A stretch of DNA of 64,000 bases from an uncultured Lachnospiraceae bacterium (GTDB lineage: Bacteria > Bacillota > Clostridia > Lachnospirales > Lachnospiraceae). This document shows, in pieces, positions 17,943-26,919 of this stretch; the stretch's first letter is position 1, and every line of letters begins with the position of its first letter. The stretch is from the NCBI GenBank assembly GCA_910577825.1, contig CAJTOK010000009.1, positions 1-64,000 on the forward strand, given 5' to 3'. The position numbers and the translations under genes are program-made. The notes under the pieces were generated by a model that saw nothing but the letters and a program-made list of their open reading frames with translations, was not told where the DNA came from and made no database searches.

Positions 17943-18039
17943 GTAACCCACGCAACAGTGCATAGTATCCTTATTTTATAAAAGAAACGGCCGTTTCTTT
18001 TATAAAATTAAAGACAGGATACAAGCACTGGCGGGGTTA
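17943..18039. repeat. Long inverted repeat with 36-bp perfect palindrome
   Basis: The core 17973-18008 is a perfect palindrome (half-site ATTTTATAAAAGAAACGG). Outside it the arms continue imperfectly with GTATCCT/AGGATAC, CAGTGC/GCACTG and TAACCC/GGGTTA, so the whole of 17943-18039 can fold into one stem. The region 17826-18053 has no supported gene and differs in composition from its surroundings, with GC-rich patches such as TGGCGGGG. It may be a miniature inverted-repeat element or REP-like unit; it is not preceded by a tail typical of a terminator. Confidence 0.7.
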
Positions 18040-18053
18040 AACAGATTTATAAA

Positions 18054-18082
18054 TTGCAAATACTTATCTAATAATGTATAAT
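18054..18082 (+). promoter_or_regulatory. Promoter of the Uma2 gene
   Basis: TTGCAA (18054-18059), a 17-nt spacer and TATAAT (18077-18082) lie about 40 nt before the chosen start of the Uma2-family gene. Confidence 0.7.
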
Positions 18083-18121
18083 AACAGTACCACAATAAGA
18101 AAAATGAAAGGAAGTGTTATT

Positions 18122-18682
18122 ATGGCATTACCAATGCAGGAATTTTACTCCGAAGAAGATTACTACAACATACCTGAAGATACCAGGGCAGAAATAATTG
18201 ACGGGCAGATTTATTACCAGGCAGCCCCAAGCAGGGTACACCAGAAAATATTATCCGAACTGCATATTACTATTGGACAATATATAAAATCAAAAGGCGG
18301 TTCATGCCAGATTTATCCTGCGCCATTTTCTGTCAAACTGTTTGAAGACAGGCCAACAATAGTAGAACCAGATATAAGTGTTATATGTGATAACAGTAAA
18401 TTAACTGACCGTGGCTGTACAGGTGCACCAGACTGGATTATTGAAATTATATCACCGGGAACTGCAAGCCATGATTATATACACAAGCTTAACCTGTATG
18501 CAGATGCGGAGGTACGTGAATACTGGATTGTTGACCCATTAGAACAGACAGTATTTGTATATTACCTTGAAAAAGACAAGTTCAGGGCAGTTGCACATAC
18601 TTTCCATGACAAAATAAAGGTTAATATATATAATGATTTATACATTAATTTTCCTGATATTGCTGGTTTGCTATACAATTAA
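18122..18682 (+). CDS. Uma2-family (DUF820) PD-(D/E)XK-fold protein
   Basis: 186-aa protein of the Uma2/DUF820 family, predicted restriction-endonuclease fold. Typical features are the N-terminal EFYSEEDYYNIPEDTRAEIIDGQIY, EPDISVICD (catalytic-type D) and PDWIIEIISPGTASHDYIHKLNLY (E-x-x-S-P) followed by EYWIVDP. I start at the ATG at 18122, preceded by AAAGGAAG, rather than at 18074, which lies in the -10 region. The family is abundant in cyanobacteria and scattered in Firmicutes; its role is unknown, with links to transposons or DNA processing suggested only. It is a single-gene unit with its own promoter and terminator. Confidence 0.85.
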   Translation: MALPMQEFYSEEDYYNIPEDTRAEIIDGQIYYQAAPSRVHQKILSELHITIGQYIKSKGGSCQIYPAPFSVKLFEDRPTIVEPDISVICDNSKLTDRGCTGAPDWIIEIISPGTASHDYIHKLNLYADAEVREYWIVDPLEQTVFVYYLEKDKFRAVAHTFHDKIKVNIYNDLYINFPDIAGLLYN

Positions 18683-18717
18683 AAAATCCCCGGAACTTAA
18701 ATTCCAGGGATTTTTTT
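18682..18717. terminator. Bidirectional terminator between convergent genes
   Basis: AAAAATCCC pairs with GGGATTTTT around an inner GGAA/TTCC stem, with a T7 run at 18711-18717. It directly follows the Uma2 stop and serves the convergent nucleotidyltransferase gene as well. Confidence 0.85.
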
Positions 18718-18732
18718 AACTTTTTATATAGT

Positions 18733-19605
18733 TTAGTAAATTTCCTTTGCATCTTTTGGCAGGTTTTTTACATGTTTTAAAAATGCTTCTGCTGCCTTTG
18801 CTTCTTCTTTGTTGTAAGTATATCCTGATTCCTTTGCCACAAATTCCGCCACAGAATTAAATAAATTACACATAGAAAAAACTGCCTTCCATGCTTCTTC
18901 TGTATTCCCGTTAAAATATGTATTTAAATACTGCTGGTATTCCTCCTGTCCAATCCACTTATACAGATACTTTGCAGACTTTCCAGCACTTACACTGAAA
19001 TCCGTTTTTATCCCTGCTTTCCATGACAACATTCTTTCCAGCTGTTTGCGTGCAACAAAATTTGCCATATCCTGTACATATGGCATCTCATTGCGCCATA
19101 GTCCTTTCGCCAGGTTATTAGTGCACCACCAGAAATCATTTGCACATGCTAAAAACTGTGCTTCTGATGGTTTCTTTATATGGTAATCTTCATCTGTTGC
19201 TTCTGGTATTTCTGGCAGTATATTTTCTTTATCCAGTAAAATCCTGCAAAGCTTATCTTCTAAAATATTTTTTCTGGCGTATTGGATTGTTTCCACATGG
19301 AGGTCAATCCTGTTTCCGTCATCAAACTGCATCAGCCAGCCATAACAATTTTCCTTATCACTTGGATAATATGGGTTTTCTTCTGGATACTGCATATATA
19401 AAATATTTCCAAAATTATAAATCCATTCTTTATCTTCAATAAAACTTTTTGTTTCTTTTACCACAAATACAATATCATAATCCTGGAAAATATCCTCCGG
19501 CACATTTTTATTCGTCCTTGAACCATTCATGTATACTGCTAAAATCCTGTTATCTGTATTTGCAATATCCATAATTAAATTATACATCTCTTCCACACTG
19601 CGCAT
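18733..19605 (-). CDS. Aminoglycoside 6-adenylyltransferase-like nucleotidyltransferase (ANT(6)/AadE family)
   Basis: 290-aa protein matching the ANT(6) streptomycin adenylyltransferase family (about 285-302 aa). The nucleotidyltransferase signature is NGSRTNKNVPEDIFQDYDIVFVV (GS...DxD) near residue 28, followed by family blocks WLMQFDDGNRIDLHVET and FWWCTNNLAKGLWRNEMPY. Such genes transfer AMP to O-6 of streptomycin, but many chromosomal homologues in gut Clostridia have no proven resistance phenotype. Base composition resembles the neighbours and no mobile element is adjacent, so recent acquisition is not evident. Confidence 0.85.
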   Translation of the reverse strand: MRSVEEMYNLIMDIANTDNRILAVYMNGSRTNKNVPEDIFQDYDIVFVVKETKSFIEDKEWIYNFGNILYMQYPEENPYYPSDKENCYGWLMQFDDGNRIDLHVETIQYARKNILEDKLCRILLDKENILPEIPEATDEDYHIKKPSEAQFLACANDFWWCTNNLAKGLWRNEMPYVQDMANFVARKQLERMLSWKAGIKTDFSVSAGKSAKYLYKWIGQEEYQQYLNTYFNGNTEEAWKAVFSMCNLFNSVAEFVAKESGYTYNKEEAKAAEAFLKHVKNLPKDAKEIY

Positions 19606-19695
19606 AAATATCCTCCTGTCTGTACAATACCAGCTTTTATAAAACTATAACATATGCTGCATAACAGGTCAACTTTTATCAGAATATCATTTAAT

Positions 19696-19724
19696 TTGCC
19701 TTTTTCCGGATATTAGTCTATAAT
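19696..19724 (+). promoter_or_regulatory. Promoter of the ABC-F gene
   Basis: TTGCCT (19696-19701), 17 nt, TATAAT (19719-19724), about 45 nt before the start codon. No leader attenuator of the type seen before antibiotic-resistance ABC-F genes is evident in this short leader. Confidence 0.65.
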
Positions 19725-19767
19725 AATAAATTATTTTAAAATTTTTTATGCAGAAATGGGGTATTAT

Positions 19768-21693
19768 ATGATTTTACAATGCAGCCATATTACCAAAACC
19801 TTTTTAACGGATGTTATTTTAAGTGATGTGTCTTTTCATATAAATGACAATGAAAAAGCAGCAATAGTAGGGATAAATGGCTCTGGCAAATCCACGCTTA
19901 TAAAAATTATTATGGATGAACTGGAAGCAGACAGCGGTGAAGTTATTATCAGCAAAGATATTTCCGTAGGGTATTTTGCACAGAACCAGGAATATAATTC
20001 TGACAGAAGCATTTTAGATGAAATCCATAATGCAAGGCCTGAAGTCGCAGAGCTTGGCAGGCAGCTTGATGATTTATCAGTACAGATGGACAATGCAGAT
20101 AGTGAAGGGCTTGAATCCCTTATCAGGCAATATGACCAGGCAAGACACCATTTTGAACAGATTGGCGGTTATTCGTATGAAAGTGAAATTACAGGTGTTT
20201 TAAAAGGGCTCGGTTTTAATGAAGATGATTACAGCCAGCCTGTAAAATCACTGTCCGGCGGTGAAAAGACAAGGGTTGCCCTTGCAATGATGCTTCTTAA
20301 AAACCCGGACCTTATTATACTTGACGAACCAGCCAACCACCTTGACATAAATTCAATACAATGGCTTGAAGGATACCTTGCAAATTATAAAGGTGCTGTG
20401 CTTGTTGTTGCGCATGACAGGTATTTTCTTGATAAAATTGTTACTAAAGTAATTGAGCTAAGGCAGGCAAAATGCAGTGTATTCCAGGGAAATTACACAG
20501 AGTATTCCAGGAAAAAACAGGCTGCCCTTGATGCACTTATGAAACAGTACCTTAACCAGCAGGCAGAGATAAAACACCAGGAAGAAGTTATTGCAAAGCT
20601 TAAATCATTTAACAGGGAAAAGTCCATTAAAAGGGCAGAGAGCCGTGAAAAAATGCTTGATAAGATAGAGCGCATAGACAAACCTGCAGAAGAAAATACT
20701 AAAATGAACCTTCTTTTCAAACCACGTATACAAAGCGGTAATGATGTGCTTTCAGTAAAAGGGCTTTCTAAAAGCTACGGGGCACATGGACTTTTTTCAG
20801 ATATCAGTTTTGATATAAAAAAAGGTGAACATGTTGCAATAATTGGTGACAATGGCACAGGCAAAACCACTATACTTAAAATCCTTATGGGAGCGGCCAG
20901 TTCTGGCGGACAGATAAAGTTTGGCACTAATGTGCAGGTGGCATATTATGACCAGGAGCACCAGGTACTCCACCCTGAAAAAACATTATTTGAAGAAATA
21001 CAGGATACATACCCTGATATGAATAATACACAGGTACGCAATGTGCTGGCAGCTTTTCTTTTTACCAGTGATGATGTATTTAAACAGGTTAAAAATTTAA
21101 GCGGCGGCGAAAGGGGACGTGTATCACTTGCAAAACTTATGCTTTCAGATGCCAATTTCCTGCTGCTTGACGAGCCTACCAACCACCTTGACATTGATTC
21201 CAAGGAAATACTGGAACATGCAGTTAATAACTTTGAAGGCACTGTCTTATATGTATCACACGACAGGTATTTTATAAATACAACTGCATCAAGAATATTA
21301 AACCTTACACAGAAACAGATAGTAAACTATCCCGGAAATTATGATTATTACCTTGAAAAAAAAGAGGATGCCGAAAGGGCACAGCTTAACACCGTTTTAC
21401 AAGACAGCAGGGACACAGCCGGCAAAAGCCCTGTGCCTGGCAATAAACTAAGCTGGCAGCAGCAGAAAGAAGAACAGGCAAGGCTTAGGAAAATAGAAAA
21501 TGAACTTAAAAAAACCGAATCAGAAATAGAGCAGCTTGAAACACGCAATGCAGAAATTGATTTACAGCTGCAGGACCCGGCTAATGGTACAAATATACAG
21601 TTATTACAAGAGCTTTCCAGGGAACATGAAGCTAACGGGAACAGGCTTGAAGAACTTATGGAACAATGGGAAGCACTGTCAGATACACTGTAA
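19768..21693 (+). CDS. ABC-F family ribosome-associated ATPase
   Basis: Soluble protein of 641 aa with two ABC domains in one chain and no membrane segment. Domain 1 has Walker A GINGSGKST, LSGGEKTRVALA and DEPANHLD; domain 2 has GDNGTGKTT, LSGGERGRVSLAKL and DEPTNHLD. The linker between them (about 235-320) is basic and helical, the P-site tRNA interaction motif, and the C-terminal ~90 residues form a charged coiled coil, as in the YdiF/Uup-type housekeeping members. ABC-F proteins act on the ribosome's E site to relieve stalling or protect from drugs. GGGG lies 6 nt before the ATG at 19768; the upstream ATG at 19756 is too close to that site. Confidence 0.93.
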   Translation: MILQCSHITKTFLTDVILSDVSFHINDNEKAAIVGINGSGKSTLIKIIMDELEADSGEVIISKDISVGYFAQNQEYNSDRSILDEIHNARPEVAELGRQLDDLSVQMDNADSEGLESLIRQYDQARHHFEQIGGYSYESEITGVLKGLGFNEDDYSQPVKSLSGGEKTRVALAMMLLKNPDLIILDEPANHLDINSIQWLEGYLANYKGAVLVVAHDRYFLDKIVTKVIELRQAKCSVFQGNYTEYSRKKQAALDALMKQYLNQQAEIKHQEEVIAKLKSFNREKSIKRAESREKMLDKIERIDKPAEENTKMNLLFKPRIQSGNDVLSVKGLSKSYGAHGLFSDISFDIKKGEHVAIIGDNGTGKTTILKILMGAASSGGQIKFGTNVQVAYYDQEHQVLHPEKTLFEEIQDTYPDMNNTQVRNVLAAFLFTSDDVFKQVKNLSGGERGRVSLAKLMLSDANFLLLDEPTNHLDIDSKEILEHAVNNFEGTVLYVSHDRYFINTTASRILNLTQKQIVNYPGNYDYYLEKKEDAERAQLNTVLQDSRDTAGKSPVPGNKLSWQQQKEEQARLRKIENELKKTESEIEQLETRNAEIDLQLQDPANGTNIQLLQELSREHEANGNRLEELMEQWEALSDTL

Positions 21694-21709
21694 TATATAC
21701 GGCCTGCAT

Positions 21710-21747
21710 AAAAAACATGGCATACATTAACTGTAGCCATGTTTTTT
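21710..21747. terminator. Bidirectional terminator between convergent genes
   Basis: AAAAAACATGGC pairs with GCCATGTTTTTT (ending at 21747) with an inner TACA/TGTA extension. It separates the convergent ABC-F and L,D-transpeptidase genes and has T-runs on both strands. Confidence 0.85.
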
Positions 21748-21767
21748 AATTTATATGTTATTATTTT

Positions 21768-23291
21768 TCAGGCTATATTGCCGCCTTTGCTTCCAGGCAG
21801 GTTATAACATATTACTGGTGTCCCTGCTTCTACCACTTCATATATCTTTCTGGCAGCTTCTGGCGGAAGGTTTACACAGCCATGTGAACCGCTTGTCTTA
21901 TATAATTCACCACCAAATGAACTTCTCCAGCCCGCATCATGCAGGCCTATATTTTTATTAAATGGCATCCAGTAGCTTACAGGTGTGGAATAATTTTCCC
22001 CGTTCAATGTAGCATCACGCTGTTTATATGTAATGCCATATACCCCTGCTGGTGTATCAAAACCGCGTGCGCTGTTTCCTGTAACACAATCTGTTTCAAG
22101 AAGGATTTCACCATTTTTATATAAAATAACATGCTGTGCTGTAAGGTTTACTTCTACATAAGTATCGCCGTAATCACGCTTTCCATATTTATCAGCTGTC
22201 TGGTAATAACAAGGGGTTCTTTTTCCCTGTTTGCCCTTTTTAATAAGTTCTTTAAGTTCCTTTATCTCCTGGGGGGTATTTGTCCACCATCCATAATCCC
22301 CTGCTGCTATTGTAATTGTCTGTCCATAACTCGTTTTAAACTTGCGTGGGCGGAAAATTGTATCATACTTTTTCCTGATAGATGCAACAAACTCTGATAT
22401 TTCATTTTCATCAATCTCTACTTTGTTCTTTTTAACTGAAAGCCACTTGTTAATTGTATCACCATCAAGCACTTCTGTATTATCACCAAATTCATATTCA
22501 ATATTTGTGCTTGTGTACTTATTAAGCTTGTCAAGGACTTTATTAAGTTTTTTATCATCTGAAGTAACTGATGGTTTTTTATAAAGCCCCAGTTCTTCAC
22601 AGTCTATCTCTGTTTTAAGGCCTTTAACTGCACTTTCAACTGCCTGTACAACTGCATCTTCATCAAGCCGGTTTCCTATAACTTCATCTATAATTTTATA
22701 ACCTTTACCTTTTTCATAACCAGAGATATACGCATTTTTTGACTTTACAGTATTTTCTTTCTGCATATTGCTTAAAGTTTTAACTGCTTCCCTTATCTTT
22801 TCTGTATCACAGCCTATAAATGCTGGCCTCCCTGCATAAACCGCACTATGCTGCATAGGCCACATCCATTCATTCTGCTCCTTTATAATCTTTACAAGTT
22901 CATCTGTTGAAGAAACAGTTACGCCAAGCGCATCACTTGAAAATTCTTCTTCAAATATCCCGCCATCTGTATCTTTCTGTATTATTTTAAGTGAATAATC
23001 CTCCAGCCCCTTTTCAAAATCTTCCACTTCCATCTGTGAAACATCTGTGCCGTATACATTAGTCCCATTAAAAAAATGTGATTTATAATATACAACACCA
23101 GCAAAGTATCCAATAATACCCAGTACACAGATAACAGCATGTACTGCCAGGACTTTCTTTAAAAAACCTTTTTTCCTGCCTGTCCTTCCATCTAGTGGCA
23201 TACTGCCAAGCCCGAACCCTGGGTTTATACTTGTACTTTCAATAGTTGCTGCTTCGTTATCCAGTTGATTTTTTTTATTTTTTTTTCTCAT
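21768..23291 (-). CDS. Membrane-anchored L,D-transpeptidase (YkuD) with peptidoglycan-binding domain
   Basis: 507-aa extracytoplasmic enzyme. A basic N-terminus and one membrane segment (about residues 47-68) are followed by a PG_binding_4-type domain region (about 90-370) and a C-terminal YkuD domain with the catalytic motif SHGCVNLP and upstream GLHDAGWR. YkuD enzymes form 3-3 crosslinks or attach proteins to peptidoglycan. Length and layout match clostridial L,D-transpeptidases of the VanW-like PG_binding_4 group. I prefer the ATG at 23291 (10 nt after GAGGG) to the GTG at 23297. It is divergent from the gene at 23499. Confidence 0.92.
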   Translation of the reverse strand: MRKKNKKNQLDNEAATIESTSINPGFGLGSMPLDGRTGRKKGFLKKVLAVHAVICVLGIIGYFAGVVYYKSHFFNGTNVYGTDVSQMEVEDFEKGLEDYSLKIIQKDTDGGIFEEEFSSDALGVTVSSTDELVKIIKEQNEWMWPMQHSAVYAGRPAFIGCDTEKIREAVKTLSNMQKENTVKSKNAYISGYEKGKGYKIIDEVIGNRLDEDAVVQAVESAVKGLKTEIDCEELGLYKKPSVTSDDKKLNKVLDKLNKYTSTNIEYEFGDNTEVLDGDTINKWLSVKKNKVEIDENEISEFVASIRKKYDTIFRPRKFKTSYGQTITIAAGDYGWWTNTPQEIKELKELIKKGKQGKRTPCYYQTADKYGKRDYGDTYVEVNLTAQHVILYKNGEILLETDCVTGNSARGFDTPAGVYGITYKQRDATLNGENYSTPVSYWMPFNKNIGLHDAGWRSSFGGELYKTSGSHGCVNLPPEAARKIYEVVEAGTPVICYNLPGSKGGNIA

Positions 23292-23456
23292 AACCACACT
23301 GCCCTCTATTTTTATTATAGTTATTGATTATAGTTAATAGAAATTATAACGCTCCTTATACAACAGTATATTACTTTGGCGTCCGGATATCAATATTATT
23401 TTATTACCATATTTTTAAATTTTTGTTAAACCACCCTGTTTTATTGTTGAAAAAAG

Positions 23457-23465
23457 TGGTATAAT
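23457..23465 (+). promoter_or_regulatory. Extended -10 promoter
   Basis: TGGTATAAT forms an extended -10 element (TG-N-TATAAT, the -10 itself at 23460-23465), 33 nt before the start codon at 23499. No good -35 stands at the expected distance, as is usual for extended -10 promoters. Confidence 0.55.
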
Positions 23466-23498
23466 ATTACAAATTTATGTCATATGGAGTAATATATA

Positions 23499-25109
23499 AT
23501 GAATAAAGAAAAAATACTTAAAAACAAAATTTTTCTATATCTTACTGAATTTTTTGCCGGTATGTCTGTTATGGCTGTAGAGCTTGGCGCAAGCAGGCTT
23601 TTAGCGCCTTATTTCAGTTCTTCACAGATTGTATGGACTATTATTATAGGTACTATAATGATTGCAATGGCACTTGGCAATGTATATGGCGGAAAAAGTG
23701 CGGATAAAAACCCTGACCCGGGAAAGCTTTATACAAGGATATTAATTGCTGCCATATGGATTGCAGCTATACCTGTACTTGGCAAATATATTATTTTAGG
23801 TGTATCAGCACTCCTTATATTTACAGTAGACAGCAACTTTCTTATAATTGCCGCATTTGCTGCCTGTATGCTGGTTTTTGCATTCCCTCTTTTTTTGCTG
23901 GGCACAGTTACACCTTCCCTCGCAAAATACTGTGTAGAAAGCCTTTCAGACAGTGGCAGGATTGTAGGGACATTAGGCGCATTTAACACGGCTGGAAGCA
24001 TTATAGGCACTTTTGTACCTACATTTATATCAATACCAGCTGTGGGGACAAGCATTACACTGCTTATATTTGCAGGAATCCTGGCTGCACTCTGCCTTGT
24101 TTATTTTGCAAACAGCAATATATCTAAGAAGAAAACCATAATTCCCGTAATTATATTTGCCATATGCTGTACAGCTGGTTCTGGAAACTCATTTGCATTC
24201 TGGGAAAGCGGGCTGGCATATGAAGGCGAATCTGTCTATAATTACCTGCAGGTTAAAGAATCAGACAGAAACGTTGTACTTTCCACTAATGTGCTTTTTG
24301 GCGTACAGTCTGTCTATATGAAAGACGGAGGGCTTACTGGCATGTACTATGACTATGCACTTGCTGCACCTCTTATGGCAGCAGGCACAGATAAAAAGCC
24401 AGAAGATATGGAAGTACTTATACTTGGCATGGGAACAGGGACATATGCCATGCAGTGCAGGAAATATTTTGGCAGTATAGAAACAAGCGGGGTTGAGATT
24501 GATGAAAAGATAACGTGGCTTTCAAGAAAATACTTCCATCTTCCAGATGATATCAATGTAACAACATATGATGGCAGGGCATTTTTAAATGCTATAGACA
24601 AAAAATACGATGTTATCATGGTAGATGCCTACCAGGATATCACCATCCCGTTCCAGATGTCCTCCATACAGTTCTTTACACTTGTACAAAAGCACCTTAA
24701 AGATAATGGCGTAATGGTAGTAAATATGAATATGTACAATAATAACAGCGGCAATATTAACCAGTATCTTTCTGATACAATTTCTTCGGTATTTAGTGAA
24801 GTTTATACAGTTGATATCCCAAATTCCACAAACAGGGAACTATTTGCATCTGGCAATAAAGATATGTATGCCATATTCCAAAACAATATTAAAACAATAA
24901 AAAACAATGAACTATATAACCTTATGCAGCAGGCAGCAGACAGCCTTATAAAATATAATCCGGGAAATCATATACTAACAGATGACAAAGCACCTGTAGA
25001 ACTTCTTGGCATACAGGTTATAGACGGGCTGATAAAGGAAGAAGCCGCTTATTATAAAGAAATATTTAAAAAAGACGGGATAAAGGGCCTTTTAAATTCA
25101 TTTCACTAG
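23499..25109 (+). CDS. Membrane protein fused to a spermidine-synthase-like methyltransferase-fold domain
   Basis: 536 aa: residues 1-215 carry about six or seven hydrophobic segments, starting EFFAGMSVMAVELGASRLLAPYF. The C-terminal ~270 residues form a spermidine-synthase-like Rossmann domain with VLILGMGTGTYA, the acidic SGVEIDEKI and YDVIMVDAYQD. Such proteins are often annotated as fused MFS/spermidine synthases. The gatekeeping GGG-D/E pattern of true polyamine synthases is altered (GMGTG), so polyamine aminopropyl transfer is not assured. It is a single gene, converging on the phospholipase-C-like gene 43 nt away. Confidence 0.8.
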   Translation: MNKEKILKNKIFLYLTEFFAGMSVMAVELGASRLLAPYFSSSQIVWTIIIGTIMIAMALGNVYGGKSADKNPDPGKLYTRILIAAIWIAAIPVLGKYIILGVSALLIFTVDSNFLIIAAFAACMLVFAFPLFLLGTVTPSLAKYCVESLSDSGRIVGTLGAFNTAGSIIGTFVPTFISIPAVGTSITLLIFAGILAALCLVYFANSNISKKKTIIPVIIFAICCTAGSGNSFAFWESGLAYEGESVYNYLQVKESDRNVVLSTNVLFGVQSVYMKDGGLTGMYYDYALAAPLMAAGTDKKPEDMEVLILGMGTGTYAMQCRKYFGSIETSGVEIDEKITWLSRKYFHLPDDINVTTYDGRAFLNAIDKKYDVIMVDAYQDITIPFQMSSIQFFTLVQKHLKDNGVMVVNMNMYNNNSGNINQYLSDTISSVFSEVYTVDIPNSTNRELFASGNKDMYAIFQNNIKTIKNNELYNLMQQAADSLIKYNPGNHILTDDKAPVELLGIQVIDGLIKEEAAYYKEIFKKDGIKGLLNSFH

Positions 25110-25152
25110 CATGGGCATATAACAGGTATTACAGCGTCTTCCGGCATTTGTT

Positions 25153-25827
25153 TTACCTGCCAGCCTGCTTTACATTCTCTTTCATCCAGCCTGACAGCAA
25201 ACCAGCTGTTTCATTAACAAACTGGTCCATATGCCTTTCATCCAGATATGGATAATCCCTCTCTAAATTTTCTCTTTTTCCACTGTAAAATTCTATTATA
25301 TATTTTCTGCGGCTGTCAAAAGCATCTTCTGTAAATACATCCATATATGTATTTTTAAACCCCTCTGCATTTTTATAGATTTCAAAAGCTTTACAGTCCG
25401 GATTTTTAGAAATATAAAGAAAATCCAGGTCATACCAGTCCGCTTTCATTTTCCATATAAATCCAGATATATCCTCTGCTGCTTCTTTTTTATGTTTTTC
25501 CATACATACATCTGCAATGTTTTCCTTCCAGTAAATATCTGTCATAAGATGTATAAGATATCCCAGATAAAAAGAATACTGCCTGGAATTATAACTTTCC
25601 TGCATTTCTTTTGTAAAATGCTTTTCTATATATTTATCAATCCGTATATTCTTGTTTTCATCACGGAAATGTGAAACTTTGCCTGACGGGGTATAATAAC
25701 TCCAGTCACTACTTGGGACACCACTGTCAGGTGCAATATTCCCTACAATAAATTCCGTCTTTTCAAGATTTTTAAATTCCTCTATAAGTATTTCTGCAAT
25801 CCGAAGATGAACCATCCATGAAGCCAT
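25153..25827 (-). CDS. Zinc-dependent phospholipase C family protein
   Basis: 224-aa cytosolic protein (no signal peptide) that fits the zinc-dependent phospholipase C-like domain family of Firmicutes. It begins MVHLRIAEIL, with the family's GNIAPDSG and later YLGYLIHLMTDIYW (H-x3-D), which would be metal ligands together with HFRDE. Related proteins are common in Lachnospiraceae, but lipase activity has not been shown for this group and the lack of a secretion signal argues against a toxin. A weak upstream context gives no operon partner. Confidence 0.72.
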   Translation of the reverse strand: MASWMVHLRIAEILIEEFKNLEKTEFIVGNIAPDSGVPSSDWSYYTPSGKVSHFRDENKNIRIDKYIEKHFTKEMQESYNSRQYSFYLGYLIHLMTDIYWKENIADVCMEKHKKEAAEDISGFIWKMKADWYDLDFLYISKNPDCKAFEIYKNAEGFKNTYMDVFTEDAFDSRRKYIIEFYSGKRENLERDYPYLDERHMDQFVNETAGLLSGWMKENVKQAGR

Positions 25828-25890
25828 TTTTCGCCCCCATATTTATAATATTTTCCCTATTATACGCTATCACTGGCAAAAACACAACCT

Positions 25891-26919
25891 TTAATTTGTC
25901 CTAAGCACTGCTTTCTCCCTTATATCAAGATATTCGTCCCGTACAGCAGGAATATAAACTTCACTAACTGGCATATACTCCTCTGGGTTTTTGCATCCCT
26001 GTGATTCCATAATTTTATATAACCCCTTATACCAGCTTTTATCTGTAATTGTAAATTTATAAAAAGGCTGTAAATAAAATTGGTATTTTTCTGTCATATA
26101 TTCCAGCTCAACGGATAAAACCTGTGCCGTCCCTGCCACATCCGCAGCATAGGCATCATGTGAAAAAAATTCCCCGTTGCGCAGCTTCTTTTCTGCTTCC
26201 TCCAAAGAAATTACAGGATACATTTTTCCAGTGCCAGATGGCGGTTTCATTATATCATATCCCCATCCTTCTTCCCCGTAAAACCTGAAATTTAAACGGT
26301 AAAACGTATATTCAAGAAGCTGGTCTGTTAAACTTTCCTGTTTGTCCGACCTGAAGCAGACACCCCATCTGCCCCCAAGAGTCCCGTCATAAAAATAATC
26401 CCTTTTTTCCCCGTATAACCTGTTTTCAAAATATATTTCACTTTCTTTAAAATCCTGCCCGTCTTTTACATCACTCCAAAGCCCGTCCTCGTTTTTAAAT
26501 ACTGGCAGTTCTGTAATCCCGCCTGTATTATTTCTGGTAGGGTTTTTAGACGCTACATCTTCAAATGATTTTACAATAAGCCATCCACCGCCTCCGCCTC
26601 CCCCTTCTGATATAAAACTGCAGACAATTTTTTCAAGGCTGTTTTTATCTGCAATATTTTTTTCATATTTAATTCCAGGAAGCATTTCATTCTGTTTTTT
26701 GCCAGTTTGCACATTACCAGTGTTCTGGCTTTTATTATCCTTATATTTAGATAAAAACAAACCAGAACCCATTACTAAAATGCAGGCACACGCAGCTGCC
26801 ACAATACATTTCCATAAAGGAAACCTGCGTATGCCCTTCTCTTCTTCCAGTGCTTCTTCAATAAAACTGTCATCCAGAAGTTCCATAATATTATATAACT
26901 TCTTATATTTGTCTTTCAT
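25891..26919 (-). CDS. Putative anti-sigma factor, single-pass membrane protein
   Basis: 342-aa protein: about 33 cytoplasmic residues (MELLDDSFIEEALEEE), one membrane segment (about 36-56) and a large extracellular domain with no family I recognise. Its ATG overlaps the stop of the ECF sigma gene by 4 nt (26916-26919), the standard arrangement for a sigma factor and its membrane anti-sigma. The short N-terminus would be the sigma-binding part. An odd run of seven glycines (about residues 110-116) precedes WLIVKSFE. The external domain probably senses a signal, but its nature is unknown. Confidence 0.7.
   Translation of the reverse strand: MKDKYKKLYNIMELLDDSFIEEALEEEKGIRRFPLWKCIVAAACACILVMGSGLFLSKYKDNKSQNTGNVQTGKKQNEMLPGIKYEKNIADKNSLEKIVCSFISEGGGGGGGWLIVKSFEDVASKNPTRNNTGGITELPVFKNEDGLWSDVKDGQDFKESEIYFENRLYGEKRDYFYDGTLGGRWGVCFRSDKQESLTDQLLEYTFYRLNFRFYGEEGWGYDIMKPPSGTGKMYPVISLEEAEKKLRNGEFFSHDAYAADVAGTAQVLSVELEYMTEKYQFYLQPFYKFTITDKSWYKGLYKIMESQGCKNPEEYMPVSEVYIPAVRDEYLDIREKAVLRTN

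Noticed and set aside
17865..17982. Plus-strand open stretch translating as VGMAGMDGFHASARNF... ending at the palindrome
   Set aside because: No ribosome site or start context; more likely part of the non-coding repeat-like island than a gene.
18733..19605. Calling the ANT(6)-like gene an acquired streptomycin-resistance gene
   Set aside because: No mobile element or resistance neighbours, and composition like the surroundings; chromosomal homologues are common.
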